Part shown: positions 23,711 through 31,748 of the stretch, one piece after another
Layout of the letters: the number at the start of each line of letters is the position of its first letter
Numbering within the stretch: position 1 is the first letter of the stretch
DNA from: Candidatus Omnitrophota bacterium
GTDB taxonomy: Bacteria; Omnitrophota; Gorgyraeia; 2-01-FULL-45-10
Assembly (NCBI GenBank): GCA_016929115.1
Contig: JAFGJL010000012.1
Coordinates: 1 to 35,202, forward strand
Direction of reading: 5' to 3'
DNA length: 35,202 nt
Made by a program: the position numbers and the translations under genes
The notes under the pieces: generated by a model
What the model saw: the letters and a program-made list of their open reading frames with translations, nothing else
What the model was told of the DNA's origin: nothing
Databases searched by the model: none

Positions 23711-25162
23711 ATGATATCGGAGAAGATAGACCTGTCGCGGCTGGTGCCGTTGGTGGCCGTATGCGCTGTTATCCTCAGCTTGATATGCATCCCTCTTAAA
23801 GTCATAAGCTATGGTTATTTGCCCGAGGACGATGCCTTGCGCCACGCGGCAAAGGCCGTTTCCGGCAAGCCATGGGACCAGATACTCGTCCTGCGGGATG
23901 AAGCCAGGATGGACAACCACCCGGGCTGGCATGCCATACTCTCTTTCATCCACAAGAATACCGGCCCCGGGACCGAGGGCCTTGTCGTCTTCTCGGTGAT
24001 AAGCCTTTTCATATTTTTCTGCCTCATCCCGCCGTTCTTCCTGCGCAGGCCGGAGGCGTGGCTGGCGTCCCTATTGGTCATGTCGATGACCAACGTCTCG
24101 CTTGTCAAGCGGCTCTTCTTCGGCAGGCCGTACATCGTGAGCATGGCCGCTGTCGTCATACTATGTTTCGTATGGCCGCGGCTTAAGGAAAAGAAGCCGT
24201 ACGGGGCCATGATACTCATAGGCATTTTCACGGCCCTGGCAGCGTGGGTCCACGGAAGCTGGTACCTCTTCGCGCTGCCCATCGCATGTTTCTTCCTTGC
24301 CAGGGAGTGGCGCGCCGGCCTCCTTGCCGGAGTATCAATAATAGCGGGCATACTCATCGGCGCATCGCTTACCGGTGACCCATATGCGTTCCTCAGGCAG
24401 AATCTCGTCCATATGTTCCTCGCCTTCGGCAACAGCTCGCTGCAGCGCATGCTCGTCGCTGAATTCCAGGCGTTCACGGGCGATACGATAACGCTTGTAG
24501 CCCTATTCGGAATGCTGGGATGGAGGGCTATGCGGGGAGCGTGGGATAAAAAAGCGGTAGACAACCCCGTCTTTATACTTATAGTCGCCGGCTGGGCGCT
24601 GGGATTCGTCGCCAAACGCTTCTGGTTCGACTGGGCGATGCCGGCCATGGCCGTCTGGATGGCCTGCGAATTCCAGGACGCGTTCGAAAAGATGTCCGGT
24701 TACATGTCTTGGCGCAGGCTCACGCTCTCCATCACTTTGACGGCTGTCTTCTGGCTTGCGATGACCACCGATATCAACGGCCGCTGGACGCAAAACCTTA
24801 CCGCTGAGTACCTCTGCGCTGATGATCCGAAACAGGCAGGATGGCTGCCTGAAAAAGGCGGCATCGTCTACTCCGATGACATGACGATATTCTACGATAC
24901 CTTCTTCAAGAACCCTAAGGCCGACTGGCGCTATATCCTCGGGTTCGAGCCTGCGCTCATGCCGCCGGAAGACCTCGCCATCTTCAGGAAGATCCAGTGG
25001 AATTACGGCGCTTACGAAGCGTTCGGGCCCTGGGTAAGCAAGATGAAGCCGGAGGACCGCCTCGTCCTGCGCCGTTCCTGGGGCGCAGCCCCGGCCATAC
25101 CTGGCCTGGAGTGGCACTATGCCGCTTCCGGGATATGGGTCGGGCGGCTCAAAAAGCAGTAA
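23711..25162 (+). CDS. Polytopic membrane protein, possible GT-C type glycosyltransferase
   Basis: A 483-residue protein with about nine to ten hydrophobic segments and a soluble C-terminal part of about 120 residues. The first large loop after helix 1 holds an acidic pair (GYLPEDDALRHA) followed by DNHPGWHAIL, the place where GT-C enzymes such as PMT or ArnT carry catalytic acids. That makes a lipid-linked sugar transferase plausible, but no family signature is certain. The ATG at 23711 follows AGGAG by 5 nt. A longer in-frame reading from 23585 starts inside the divergent methyltransferase gene and is rejected. Neighbouring methyltransferases hint at surface-glycan work. Confidence 0.7.
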   Translation: MISEKIDLSRLVPLVAVCAVILSLICIPLKVISYGYLPEDDALRHAAKAVSGKPWDQILVLRDEARMDNHPGWHAILSFIHKNTGPGTEGLVVFSVISLFIFFCLIPPFFLRRPEAWLASLLVMSMTNVSLVKRLFFGRPYIVSMAAVVILCFVWPRLKEKKPYGAMILIGIFTALAAWVHGSWYLFALPIACFFLAREWRAGLLAGVSIIAGILIGASLTGDPYAFLRQNLVHMFLAFGNSSLQRMLVAEFQAFTGDTITLVALFGMLGWRAMRGAWDKKAVDNPVFILIVAGWALGFVAKRFWFDWAMPAMAVWMACEFQDAFEKMSGYMSWRRLTLSITLTAVFWLAMTTDINGRWTQNLTAEYLCADDPKQAGWLPEKGGIVYSDDMTIFYDTFFKNPKADWRYILGFEPALMPPEDLAIFRKIQWNYGAYEAFGPWVSKMKPEDRLVLRRSWGAAPAIPGLEWHYAASGIWVGRLKKQ

Positions 25163-25182
25163 AGCCCCAGCCACACTCCTTG

Positions 25183-25211
25183 TTGACATCTTTTTCCATA
25201 TCATATACAAT
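25183..25211 (+). promoter_or_regulatory. Promoter of purB and the purine block
   Basis: TTGACA at 25183-25188, 17-bp spacer, TACAAT at 25206-25211. The leader would be about 30 nt and carries GAGGAG before the ATG at 25248. No PurR-like or riboswitch structure is recognisable in so short a leader. Confidence 0.8.
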
Positions 25212-25247
25212 ACAATTTGCTCATAATACTATAGACGAGGAGACGCC

Positions 25248-26540
25248 ATGATACCAAGATACTCGCTGCCTGAAATGTCCGCCCTCTGGAGCGATAAGAA
25301 CCGCTTCCAGAAGATGCTTGACGTCGAGATAGCCGCCTGCGAGGCTATGGCTAAGCTCGGCGGGGTGCCCAAAAGGGCGCTGGCCAAGATCAAGCGAAAG
25401 GCCGCCTTTAACGTCGGCCGCATCGCGAAGATAGAAAAAATTACCAACCATGACGTCATCGCTTTCATAAAGAACCTCTCCGAACATATCGGCCCTGACG
25501 CCAAATACGTCCACATGGGCCTTACCTCAAGCGATGTCCTCGATACCGGATTATCCATACAGCTGCGCGAGGCATGCGATCTCCTGATAGAGGACGTAAA
25601 GAGGCTCATGGACGTCCTGAAGAAGAAGGCGAGGCAGCACCGCCGCACCGTCATGATGGGCCGGACGCACTCGGTCCACGCCGAGCCGATGACTTTCGGG
25701 CTCAAATTGGCGCTCTATTACGACGAGATGAGGCGCAACCTGCAGAGGCTCGAGAAGGCGCGCGAGACGATATCCGTAGGGAAGATATCGGGCGCGGTCG
25801 GCACCTACGCCAACATCGACCCGTTCGTCGAGGCCTACACTTGCAGGAAGCTGGGGTTGAAGCCGGCGCGGGTCGCCACACAGATCATACAGCGAGATCG
25901 CCACGCCGAGCTCTTGGCGGCCATCGCGATAACGGGCACGTCGCTGGAAAAGTTCGCGACCGAGTTCAGGAACCTCCAGCACACGGAGATAGGCGAGGTC
26001 GAGGAATACTTCGCTAAGGGACAGAAGGGATCGAGCGCTATGCCTCATAAGAAGAACCCGATCCTCTGCGAGCGCATCTCCGGGATGGCGCGCCTTTTAA
26101 GGGGGAACGCCCTCGCCGCCATGGAGGACATCGTCCTGTGGCACGAGCGGGACATCTCACATTCATCCGTCGAGCGGGTGGTACTGCCGGATTCGACGAT
26201 ACTCCTGGACTACATGCTCAATAAGTTCGCGGGCATCGTCTCTCGCCTCGTTGTCAACAAGGAGAGGATGCGCGCCAATCTCGAACGCTCGGGAGGCGTA
26301 GTATTTTCCGGAAGGGTGCTCCTGGCGCTCATCGCCAAGGGGCTTACGCGCAACGAGGCGTACGATCTTATCCAGAAGGTGGCTTTCAGCGCCAAAAAAG
26401 ACGGCGTTACGTTCAAGTACGCGATGCTTGCCGATCAAGGCGTGAGGTCGCTCTTGATACCTCAGGAGATCGAGAAGGTATTCGACCTCGGGTACTATTT
26501 GAAGAACGTGGACAGGATATTCAGGAACGTGGGGATTTAG
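25248..26540 (+). CDS. purB: Adenylosuccinate lyase
   Basis: A 430-residue fumarase-superfamily enzyme acting twice in purine synthesis: SAICAR to AICAR, and adenylosuccinate to AMP. Seen: the start YSLPEMSALWSD, HMGLTSSDVLDT, the histidine segment MGRTHSVHAEPM, and the flexible signature loop GSSAMPHKKNP with the catalytic serine. The length fits the B. subtilis-like group. It heads the purine block. The TAG stop (26538-26540) is the first codon of a 7-bp repeat array. Confidence 0.97.
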   Translation: MIPRYSLPEMSALWSDKNRFQKMLDVEIAACEAMAKLGGVPKRALAKIKRKAAFNVGRIAKIEKITNHDVIAFIKNLSEHIGPDAKYVHMGLTSSDVLDTGLSIQLREACDLLIEDVKRLMDVLKKKARQHRRTVMMGRTHSVHAEPMTFGLKLALYYDEMRRNLQRLEKARETISVGKISGAVGTYANIDPFVEAYTCRKLGLKPARVATQIIQRDRHAELLAAIAITGTSLEKFATEFRNLQHTEIGEVEEYFAKGQKGSSAMPHKKNPILCERISGMARLLRGNALAAMEDIVLWHERDISHSSVERVVLPDSTILLDYMLNKFAGIVSRLVVNKERMRANLERSGGVVFSGRVLLALIAKGLTRNEAYDLIQKVAFSAKKDGVTFKYAMLADQGVRSLLIPQEIEKVFDLGYYLKNVDRIFRNVGI

Positions 26541-26610
26541 CTCATAGCTCTTAGCTGATAGCTCATAGTAAAATCCTATGAGCTATGAGCCATGAGCTAA
26601 GAGCTAAAGT
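26538..26610. repeat. Heptamer array with inverted arms after purB
   Basis: Left arm: TAGCTCA, TAGCTCT, TAGCTGA, TAGCTCA. A short spacer with TAGTAAAATC follows. Right arm in inverted orientation: CTATGAG, CTATGAG, CCATGAG, CTAAGAG, then CTAAAGT. The arms can pair to a hairpin of roughly 30 bp with mismatches. The purB stop codon is the first TAG of the array. Only about 14 nt separate the array from purC. Confidence 0.95.
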
Positions 26611-26624
26611 TATGGAGAGATCCA

Positions 26625-27329
26625 ATGCAGAAACTCAAGCAGATATACGAGGGTAAAGCAAAGAAGCTATACGAGACCGACGATCAGGATCTATTGATAC
26701 AGGAATTCAAGGATGACGCGACCGCCTTTGACGCCACCAAGCGCGGGACGATCGTCAATAAGGGCGTCATAAACAACAAGCTCTCCGAGACGATCTTCGG
26801 GCTCCTCGAGAAGAAGGGGATCCCGACGCATTTCGTCAAGCGCCTTAACGACCGCGACATGCTCGTGAAGCGCGTCGAGATAGTGCCGCTCGAAGTGACG
26901 ATGCGCAACATCGTCGCCGGAGGCATGGCGAAGCTCCTGGGCCTCGAGGAAGGCATCATCCTCAAAAGGCCGGTCCTCGAATGGCATTATAAGGAGGACA
27001 AGCTCCACGACCCGCTCATCAATGACGACCACGCGCTGGCGCTCGGCATCGCGACCGAAAAAGAGCTCGAGGCGATAAGGAAATATTCCGTAAAGATCAA
27101 CGAGGTCTTAACAAAGTTCTTTGATTCGAAGGGCCTCACACTCGTCGACTTCAAACTCGAGTTCGGCAGGTATAAGGGCAAGATCATCCTGGCCGACGAG
27201 ATATCGCCGGATACATGCCGGCTGTGGGACAAGACGACGAAGGAGAAGCTCGACAAGGACCGGTTCCGCCGCGACCTCGGCAACGTCGAGGAGGCGTACC
27301 AGGAGGTCCTGCGCCGCGTGATGGCGTAA
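26625..27329 (+). CDS. purC: SAICAR synthase
   Basis: A 234-residue enzyme joining CAIR with aspartate using ATP. Seen: YEGKAKKLYETD for ATP binding, GTIVNKGVINNKLSE, VKRLNDRDMLVKRVEIVPLEVTMRNIVAGG (the substrate region) and LADEISPDTCRLWD near the end. The length is that of the bacterial single-domain form. GGAGAG lies upstream of the ATG. purM follows after 10 nt. Confidence 0.97.
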   Translation: MQKLKQIYEGKAKKLYETDDQDLLIQEFKDDATAFDATKRGTIVNKGVINNKLSETIFGLLEKKGIPTHFVKRLNDRDMLVKRVEIVPLEVTMRNIVAGGMAKLLGLEEGIILKRPVLEWHYKEDKLHDPLINDDHALALGIATEKELEAIRKYSVKINEVLTKFFDSKGLTLVDFKLEFGRYKGKIILADEISPDTCRLWDKTTKEKLDKDRFRRDLGNVEEAYQEVLRRVMA

Positions 27330-27339
27330 AATCCGAAAA

Positions 27340-28338
27340 ATGGCAAAGATAACTTACAGATCCGCCGGGGTTGATATCGACGCGGCGAACACGCTTGTGA
27401 AGGACTATAAGCGGTTCGCGCGGCGCACGCATATCAAAGGCATCGTTTCCGATATCGGCTCCTTTGGCGGGCTCTTCAGGCCGGACCTTAAACGATACAG
27501 GGACCCAATCCTCGTCTCGTCGACAGACGGCGTCGGGACGAAATTGAAGATAGCGTTCCTCGCCGATAAGCACGATACCGTTGGTATCGACCTGGTCGCG
27601 ATGAGCGTGAACGACTGCCTGTGCACGGGCGCCGAGGGGCTCTTCTTCCTGGATTATATAGCAACGGGAAAGCTGCGGCCGTCAGTCTTGCGGGACGTTG
27701 TGAAGGGCATATCCGCCGGGTGCCGCGAAGCGGGATACGCCCTTATCGGCGGTGAGACGGCCGAGATGCCCGGCATGTACGCCGAAGGCGAGTATGACCT
27801 CGCGGGCTTCGCCGTCGGCGCCATCGACAGGCTCGACGTAATAGACGGGCGCGCGATAAATCCGGGCGACATTGTCGTCGGCATCGAATCGAGCGGCCTC
27901 CACTCGAACGGCTATTCGCTCGTCAGAAGGGTGTTCAGCAAAAAAGAGCTTAAAAGGTATGCGGGCGAATTGTTAAAGCCCACGCGCATCTATTGCAAGG
28001 CGGTCCTCGCGGCAAAGAAAGCGCTGCGCATAAAAGGCGTGGCGCACATAACGGGCGGCGCTTTTCTCGATAAGATACCGAGGATAATACCGAGGGGCAT
28101 GGCGATCGAGATCCATAAGGTCCTGTGGAAAGTCCCGTGGATATTCACGCTCATCAAGGAGCGGGCAAAGTTGGACGACCGCGAGATGTACAGGACCTTG
28201 AACATGGGCATAGGCATGGTGCTTGTGATCGGCAAGAAGGACGTGGATAAGGCGCAGCGCATTATTTTAAAGAACGGCTTCAAGTCGCACGTCATAGGAA
28301 AGGTCGTAAAGGGGAATGGTCAAGTCGTCCTCAAGTGA
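27340..28338 (+). CDS. purM: AIR synthetase (phosphoribosylformylglycinamidine cyclo-ligase)
   Basis: A 332-residue ATP-dependent cyclase making AIR from FGAM. Seen: ITYRSAGVDIDAAN at the start, SSTDGVGTKLKIA, VAMSVNDCLCTGAEGLFFLDY, GGETAEMPGMY, GIESSGLHSNGYSLVR and HITGGAFLDKIPR, all conserved in the PurM/PurL superfamily. It overlaps purD by 23 nt, which suggests translational coupling. Confidence 0.97.
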   Translation: MAKITYRSAGVDIDAANTLVKDYKRFARRTHIKGIVSDIGSFGGLFRPDLKRYRDPILVSSTDGVGTKLKIAFLADKHDTVGIDLVAMSVNDCLCTGAEGLFFLDYIATGKLRPSVLRDVVKGISAGCREAGYALIGGETAEMPGMYAEGEYDLAGFAVGAIDRLDVIDGRAINPGDIVVGIESSGLHSNGYSLVRRVFSKKELKRYAGELLKPTRIYCKAVLAAKKALRIKGVAHITGGAFLDKIPRIIPRGMAIEIHKVLWKVPWIFTLIKERAKLDDREMYRTLNMGIGMVLVIGKKDVDKAQRIILKNGFKSHVIGKVVKGNGQVVLK

Positions 28339-29641
28339 TAAGATACGGATACTAGTGATCGGTTCGGGCGGCCGCGAGCACGCGCTCTCCTGGAAGATCG
28401 CGCAGAGCCCGAGATGCGGGAAGCTCTACTGCGCGCCCGGGAACGGCGGCATCTCCGAGGTCGCGGAGCTTGTCAATATACACGCGGAGGACATCGAAGG
28501 GCTCCTGCGTTTCGCGATGGAGCAGAAGATAGGCCTGACCGTTGTCGGGCCCGAGGTGCCGCTCGTCGGCGGCATAGTCGACGAGTTCTCGAGGAACGGC
28601 CTGGCCGTCTTTGGTCCCGCAAAGGAGCTCGCACGGCTTGAGGGGTCTAAGATATTCGCGAAAGAGATGATGAAGAAGTTCGGCGTACCCACGGCCGACT
28701 TCAAGGCCTTCGACGAGAGCGACGACGCGATGAAATACCTTGAAACGCGCAAGGGGCCGCTTGTCGTAAAGGCGGACGGCCTGTGCGCGGGCAAGGGCGT
28801 CGTGGTCTGCAAATATATCGAGGACGCGAAGGACGCCGTCAAGAAGATGATGCGCGACCGCGTCTTCGGAGACGCGGGCAGCCGCGTCATAATAGAGGAA
28901 TGCCTCGAAGGCGAGGAGGCCTCGATCCTCGTCCTTTCCGACGGCAAGACAGCGCTCCCCCTGGCCTCGTCCCAGGACCACAAGAGGGTCTTCGATAACG
29001 ACCGGGGGCCCAACACGGGAGGCATGGGGGCTTATTCGCCTGCGCCTGTGGTGACCGACGGCCTTTTTAAAAAGATCATGGATACGGTCATCCATCCCAT
29101 GATAAACGGGCTTGCCAAGGAAGGGAAACCCTATAAGGGCGTCCTCTACGCCGGCATAATGTTCACCAAGGACGGCCCCAAGGCGCTCGAATTCAACGTA
29201 AGGTTCGGCGATCCTGAGACGCAGGCGATCCTGCCGCGGCTAAAGACCGACCTGGTCGACGCGATCCTCGCGTCTATAGGCGGGACCCTTGATAATTTTA
29301 AGCTTGAATGGGACAGCCGCGCCTGCGTCTCCGTCTGTCTCACGTCGGGCGGATATCCGGGCGATTACGAGAAGGGCAAGGAGATAAAGGGCCTCGAAGA
29401 CGCCGCCGGCATGGCGGACGTCGTGGTATTCCACGCCGGGACGAAGCTCGGCGGCCGCGCGACAGACGCGCACCGCCTCTTCCTGACGACCGGCGGCAGG
29501 GTATTGAACGTGACGGCGCTCGGCGGCACGATCGAGCATGCGATAAACACCGTGTATGAAGCGGCCGGCAGGATCCATTTTGACAGGATGCATTACCGCA
29601 AGGATATAGGGCATAAGGCGTTGCTGAGGGTCAAGGTTTAA
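28316..29641 (+). CDS. purD: Phosphoribosylamine-glycine ligase
   Basis: A 441-residue ATP-grasp enzyme making GAR. Seen: the N-terminal VIGSGGREHALSWKIAQSP, GPEVPLVGGIVDEF, the ATP-grasp part LVVKADGLCAGKGVVV, DHKRVFDNDRGPNTGGMGAYSP, and the metal-binding EFNVRFGDPETQAILPRL. The ATG at 28316 lies inside the end of purM. A few extra N-terminal residues (MVKSSSSDK) precede the conserved start. purE follows after 11 nt with a good GGAGG site. Confidence 0.97.
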   Translation: MVKSSSSDKIRILVIGSGGREHALSWKIAQSPRCGKLYCAPGNGGISEVAELVNIHAEDIEGLLRFAMEQKIGLTVVGPEVPLVGGIVDEFSRNGLAVFGPAKELARLEGSKIFAKEMMKKFGVPTADFKAFDESDDAMKYLETRKGPLVVKADGLCAGKGVVVCKYIEDAKDAVKKMMRDRVFGDAGSRVIIEECLEGEEASILVLSDGKTALPLASSQDHKRVFDNDRGPNTGGMGAYSPAPVVTDGLFKKIMDTVIHPMINGLAKEGKPYKGVLYAGIMFTKDGPKALEFNVRFGDPETQAILPRLKTDLVDAILASIGGTLDNFKLEWDSRACVSVCLTSGGYPGDYEKGKEIKGLEDAAGMADVVVFHAGTKLGGRATDAHRLFLTTGGRVLNVTALGGTIEHAINTVYEAAGRIHFDRMHYRKDIGHKALLRVKV

Positions 29642-29652
29642 CGGAGGATACA

Positions 29653-30144
29653 ATGGCTAATAGACCGCTGGTAGCGATCGTTATGGGAAGCGATTCGGAC
29701 CTGCCGACGATGAACGAGGCGCGCAAGATCCTCGAAGAGTATAAAGTCCCGTTTGAGGTGAAGATACTTTCCGCCCACCGTTCGCCGGACGATGTCGCGG
29801 CCTTCGCCAGGGCGGCAAGAAAAAAGGGCTTAAAGGTCGTCATCGCGGGCGCGGGCGGCGCGGCGGCCCTTGCCGGGGTCATCGCCAGCCACACGACGCT
29901 TCCGGTCATCGGCGTCCCGATGGACACCAGGGAACTGAAAGGCATCGATTCGCTCTTTTCGACGGTCCAGATGCCGTCAGGGATCCCGGTCGCCACGGTC
30001 GCGATCGGCGCCACAGGCGCCAAGAATGCCGCTATCCTCGCACTGGAGATACTCGGCGTGACGGATAAGAGCATAGAGTCGAAGCTGGAAGGGTTTAAAA
30101 AAACGATGGCGGCGAACATCCGCAAGAAGAACCTGAAACTGTGA
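29653..30144 (+). CDS. purE: N5-carboxyaminoimidazole ribonucleotide mutase, PurE
   Basis: A 163-residue subunit moving CO2 from N5-CAIR to make CAIR. Seen: VMGSDSDLPTMNEA, the catalytic histidine in LSAHRSPDD, the glycine-rich loop AGAGGAAALAGV and DSLFSTVQMPSGIPVATVAIG. The loop usually reads GGAAHLPG in class I enzymes. Here the histidine and the proline are both alanine, an unusual change in the active-site loop. No purK gene is in the window, so the source of N5-CAIR is not seen. Its stop overlaps the GTG start of tsaC. Confidence 0.94.
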   Translation: MANRPLVAIVMGSDSDLPTMNEARKILEEYKVPFEVKILSAHRSPDDVAAFARAARKKGLKVVIAGAGGAAALAGVIASHTTLPVIGVPMDTRELKGIDSLFSTVQMPSGIPVATVAIGATGAKNAAILALEILGVTDKSIESKLEGFKKTMAANIRKKNLKL

Positions 30145-30764
30145 GGCACAAAGGCACTATCGTCGTCAAGGTGGACCAGAAGCGCCCCGATAAAAAGGTC
30201 CTGGCGCTCTGCGGCCGGATCGTAAAAAGCGGCGGGCTCGTCGCGTTCCCGACCGAGACGGTCTACGGCCTTGCGGCAAACTGCCGCGACGCCTCGGCGA
30301 TGAAGGCCCTCTACAAGGCGAAGGGGAGGCCGATGTCAAAGCCATCGACCGTCCACATCGCCGATACGAAGGCCATCCGGAAGATGGGGTGCAGGATAAC
30401 GAAGAGCGCCCGCTCGCTCATCGGTAAGTTTTGGCCCGGCCCCCTGACCATCATCCTGCCTTCGCGGGCCGGAAAGGCCCTGGGCTTCAGGATGCCGGAT
30501 AACGAGGTAGCGCTTGCGCTCATCCGCGCCGCGGGCGTGCCGGTTGTCGCGCCGAGCGCCAACATAAGCGGCAATAAGCCGCCCAAGAGCGCGGCCGACG
30601 TTTTTAAAGACCTCGACGGCAGGATCGACGCTATTGTGGACAGCGGCAGGACGAGCCTCGGCATCGAATCGACGGTCGTGGACCTGAGCGCGAAAAGGCC
30701 GAAGATACTGCGCGAAGGGGCGATAAAGCGGAGAGAATTGTTAAAAGTATTACGAATCGATTAG
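30141..30764 (+). CDS. tsaC: Threonylcarbamoyl-AMP synthase (TsaC/Sua5/YwlC)
   Basis: A 207-residue YrdC-fold enzyme making threonylcarbamoyl-AMP for the t6A37 modification of tRNAs reading ANN codons. Seen: GGLVAFPTETVYGLAANCRD, KAKGRPMSKPSTVHI, FWPGPLTIILP, GFRMPDNEVAL, VVAPSANISGNKPP and SLGIESTVVDLS. It starts with GTG in a GTGA overlap with purE. It lacks the extra Sua5 C-terminal domain. With the following genes (phosphatase, rpiB, glyA) it keeps the ywlC-ywlE-rpiB-glyA order known from Bacillus. Its TAG stop (30762-30764) begins a repeat-related sequence. Confidence 0.95.
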   Translation: MRHKGTIVVKVDQKRPDKKVLALCGRIVKSGGLVAFPTETVYGLAANCRDASAMKALYKAKGRPMSKPSTVHIADTKAIRKMGCRITKSARSLIGKFWPGPLTIILPSRAGKALGFRMPDNEVALALIRAAGVPVVAPSANISGNKPPKSAADVFKDLDGRIDAIVDSGRTSLGIESTVVDLSAKRPKILREGAIKRRELLKVLRID

Positions 30765-30825
30765 CGTATAGGAAGCTTAAAACTAAACGCTAAACGCTAT
30801 ACGCTAAACGCTATACGCTAAAACT
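30762..30825. repeat. Heptamer array between tsaC and the phosphatase
   Basis: A main tract at 30783-30824 reads CTAAACG, CTAAACG, CTATACG, CTAAACG, CTATACG, CTAAAAC. A short inverted stub, TAGCGTATAG (30762-30771), starts with the tsaC stop codon and is the exact complement of CTATACGCTA in the tract. The next gene starts 1 nt after the tract, so the usual ribosome-site space is filled by repeat. Confidence 0.93.
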
Positions 30826-31296
30826 ATGGTCAAACCAAAGAAAGTCCTCTTCGTCTGCACGGGCAACAGCTGCAGGTCTGTCATGGCGGAAGGTTTATTG
30901 AAAAAGTATGCCAAAGAACACGGCATGGACCTCGAAATAACCTCCGCCGGATTAAGCGCGGTAGACGGCATCCCGGCTACTTACGAAACGGTCTTTGTCA
31001 TGGGGGATGCCGGCGTGAATGTCTCCGAGCATAGGAGCAGGCGGCTGACCGACGATATGATAAAGGAAGCGGACGTCATCCTGACGATGGAGCATATACA
31101 CAGGGAAGAGATCGTTAAGCGCGTCCCGGAGGCCGCGTCCAAGACGTTCATATTGAAGAAATTCGGGATCGACGAAAAGACGGCCGCATTCCAGGATTGG
31201 GACATACCGGATCCCATCGGCAGGCCGATAAAGGATTATCAGTTTTGCCGGGACATCATAAAACACCAGATAGACAGGATCGGAGGGCTTCTATGA
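30826..31296 (+). CDS. ywlE: Low-molecular-weight phosphatase, YwlE-like (protein-arginine/tyrosine phosphatase)
   Basis: A 156-residue phosphatase with the P-loop VCTGNSCRSVMAE (nucleophile C11, R17 of C-x5-R) and the general-acid aspartate in DWDIPDP. Tyrosine phosphatases usually have a bulky residue before the second cysteine (GNICRS), whereas YwlE-type arginine phosphatases have threonine. Serine here favours arginine phosphatase, an inference. The gene context with tsaC, rpiB and glyA is that of ywlE. The ATG follows the repeat tract with no Shine-Dalgarno. It overlaps rpiB by ATGA. Confidence 0.87.
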   Translation: MVKPKKVLFVCTGNSCRSVMAEGLLKKYAKEHGMDLEITSAGLSAVDGIPATYETVFVMGDAGVNVSEHRSRRLTDDMIKEADVILTMEHIHREEIVKRVPEAASKTFILKKFGIDEKTAAFQDWDIPDPIGRPIKDYQFCRDIIKHQIDRIGGLL

Positions 31297-31736
31297 AGAT
31301 AGTGATAGGCAGCGACCATGGTGGATATGAGCTAAAAGGCCATCTCGTTGAATTCCTCAAAGCTGAAGGCTACGAGATCGAGGACCTGGGCGCGCATTCA
31401 AAGGAATCGAGCGATTATCCGCTGATCGGCTTTGAGGTGGCCAAGGCGGTGAGCGAAGGCAGGGCCGAGCGCGGCATCCTGATCTGCAAGACAGGCGTCG
31501 GCATGGCGATAATCGCCAACAAAGTGTCGTGCGTGCGCGCCGCGGCGTGTTACGACGTGGACCTGGCCAGGTCTTCGCGGGAGCATAACGACTGCAATGT
31601 ACTGGTCCTCGCCGCCCACTATACGGATTTCGAAAAGGCGAGGGAGATCACGCGGGTCTGGCTTACGGCCGAACATCTCGGCGAGCGCCACCAGCGCCGG
31701 GTCCAGCAGATAAACGATATAGAAACACGACAATAA
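31293..31736 (+). CDS. rpiB: Ribose-5-phosphate isomerase B
   Basis: A 147-residue RpiB/LacAB-family sugar isomerase of the pentose phosphate pathway, supplying ribose 5-phosphate for nucleotide synthesis. Seen: IVIGSDHGGYELKGHL, YPLIGFEVAKAV, GILICKTGVGMAIIANK with the catalytic cysteine, and REHNDCNVLVLAA. The ATG at 31293 has GGAGGG upstream and overlaps the phosphatase stop. An upstream extension from 31197 lies inside the phosphatase gene and is rejected. Confidence 0.95.
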   Translation: MKIVIGSDHGGYELKGHLVEFLKAEGYEIEDLGAHSKESSDYPLIGFEVAKAVSEGRAERGILICKTGVGMAIIANKVSCVRAAACYDVDLARSSREHNDCNVLVLAAHYTDFEKAREITRVWLTAEHLGERHQRRVQQINDIETRQ

Positions 31737-31748
31737 TAAGGGCATGGT

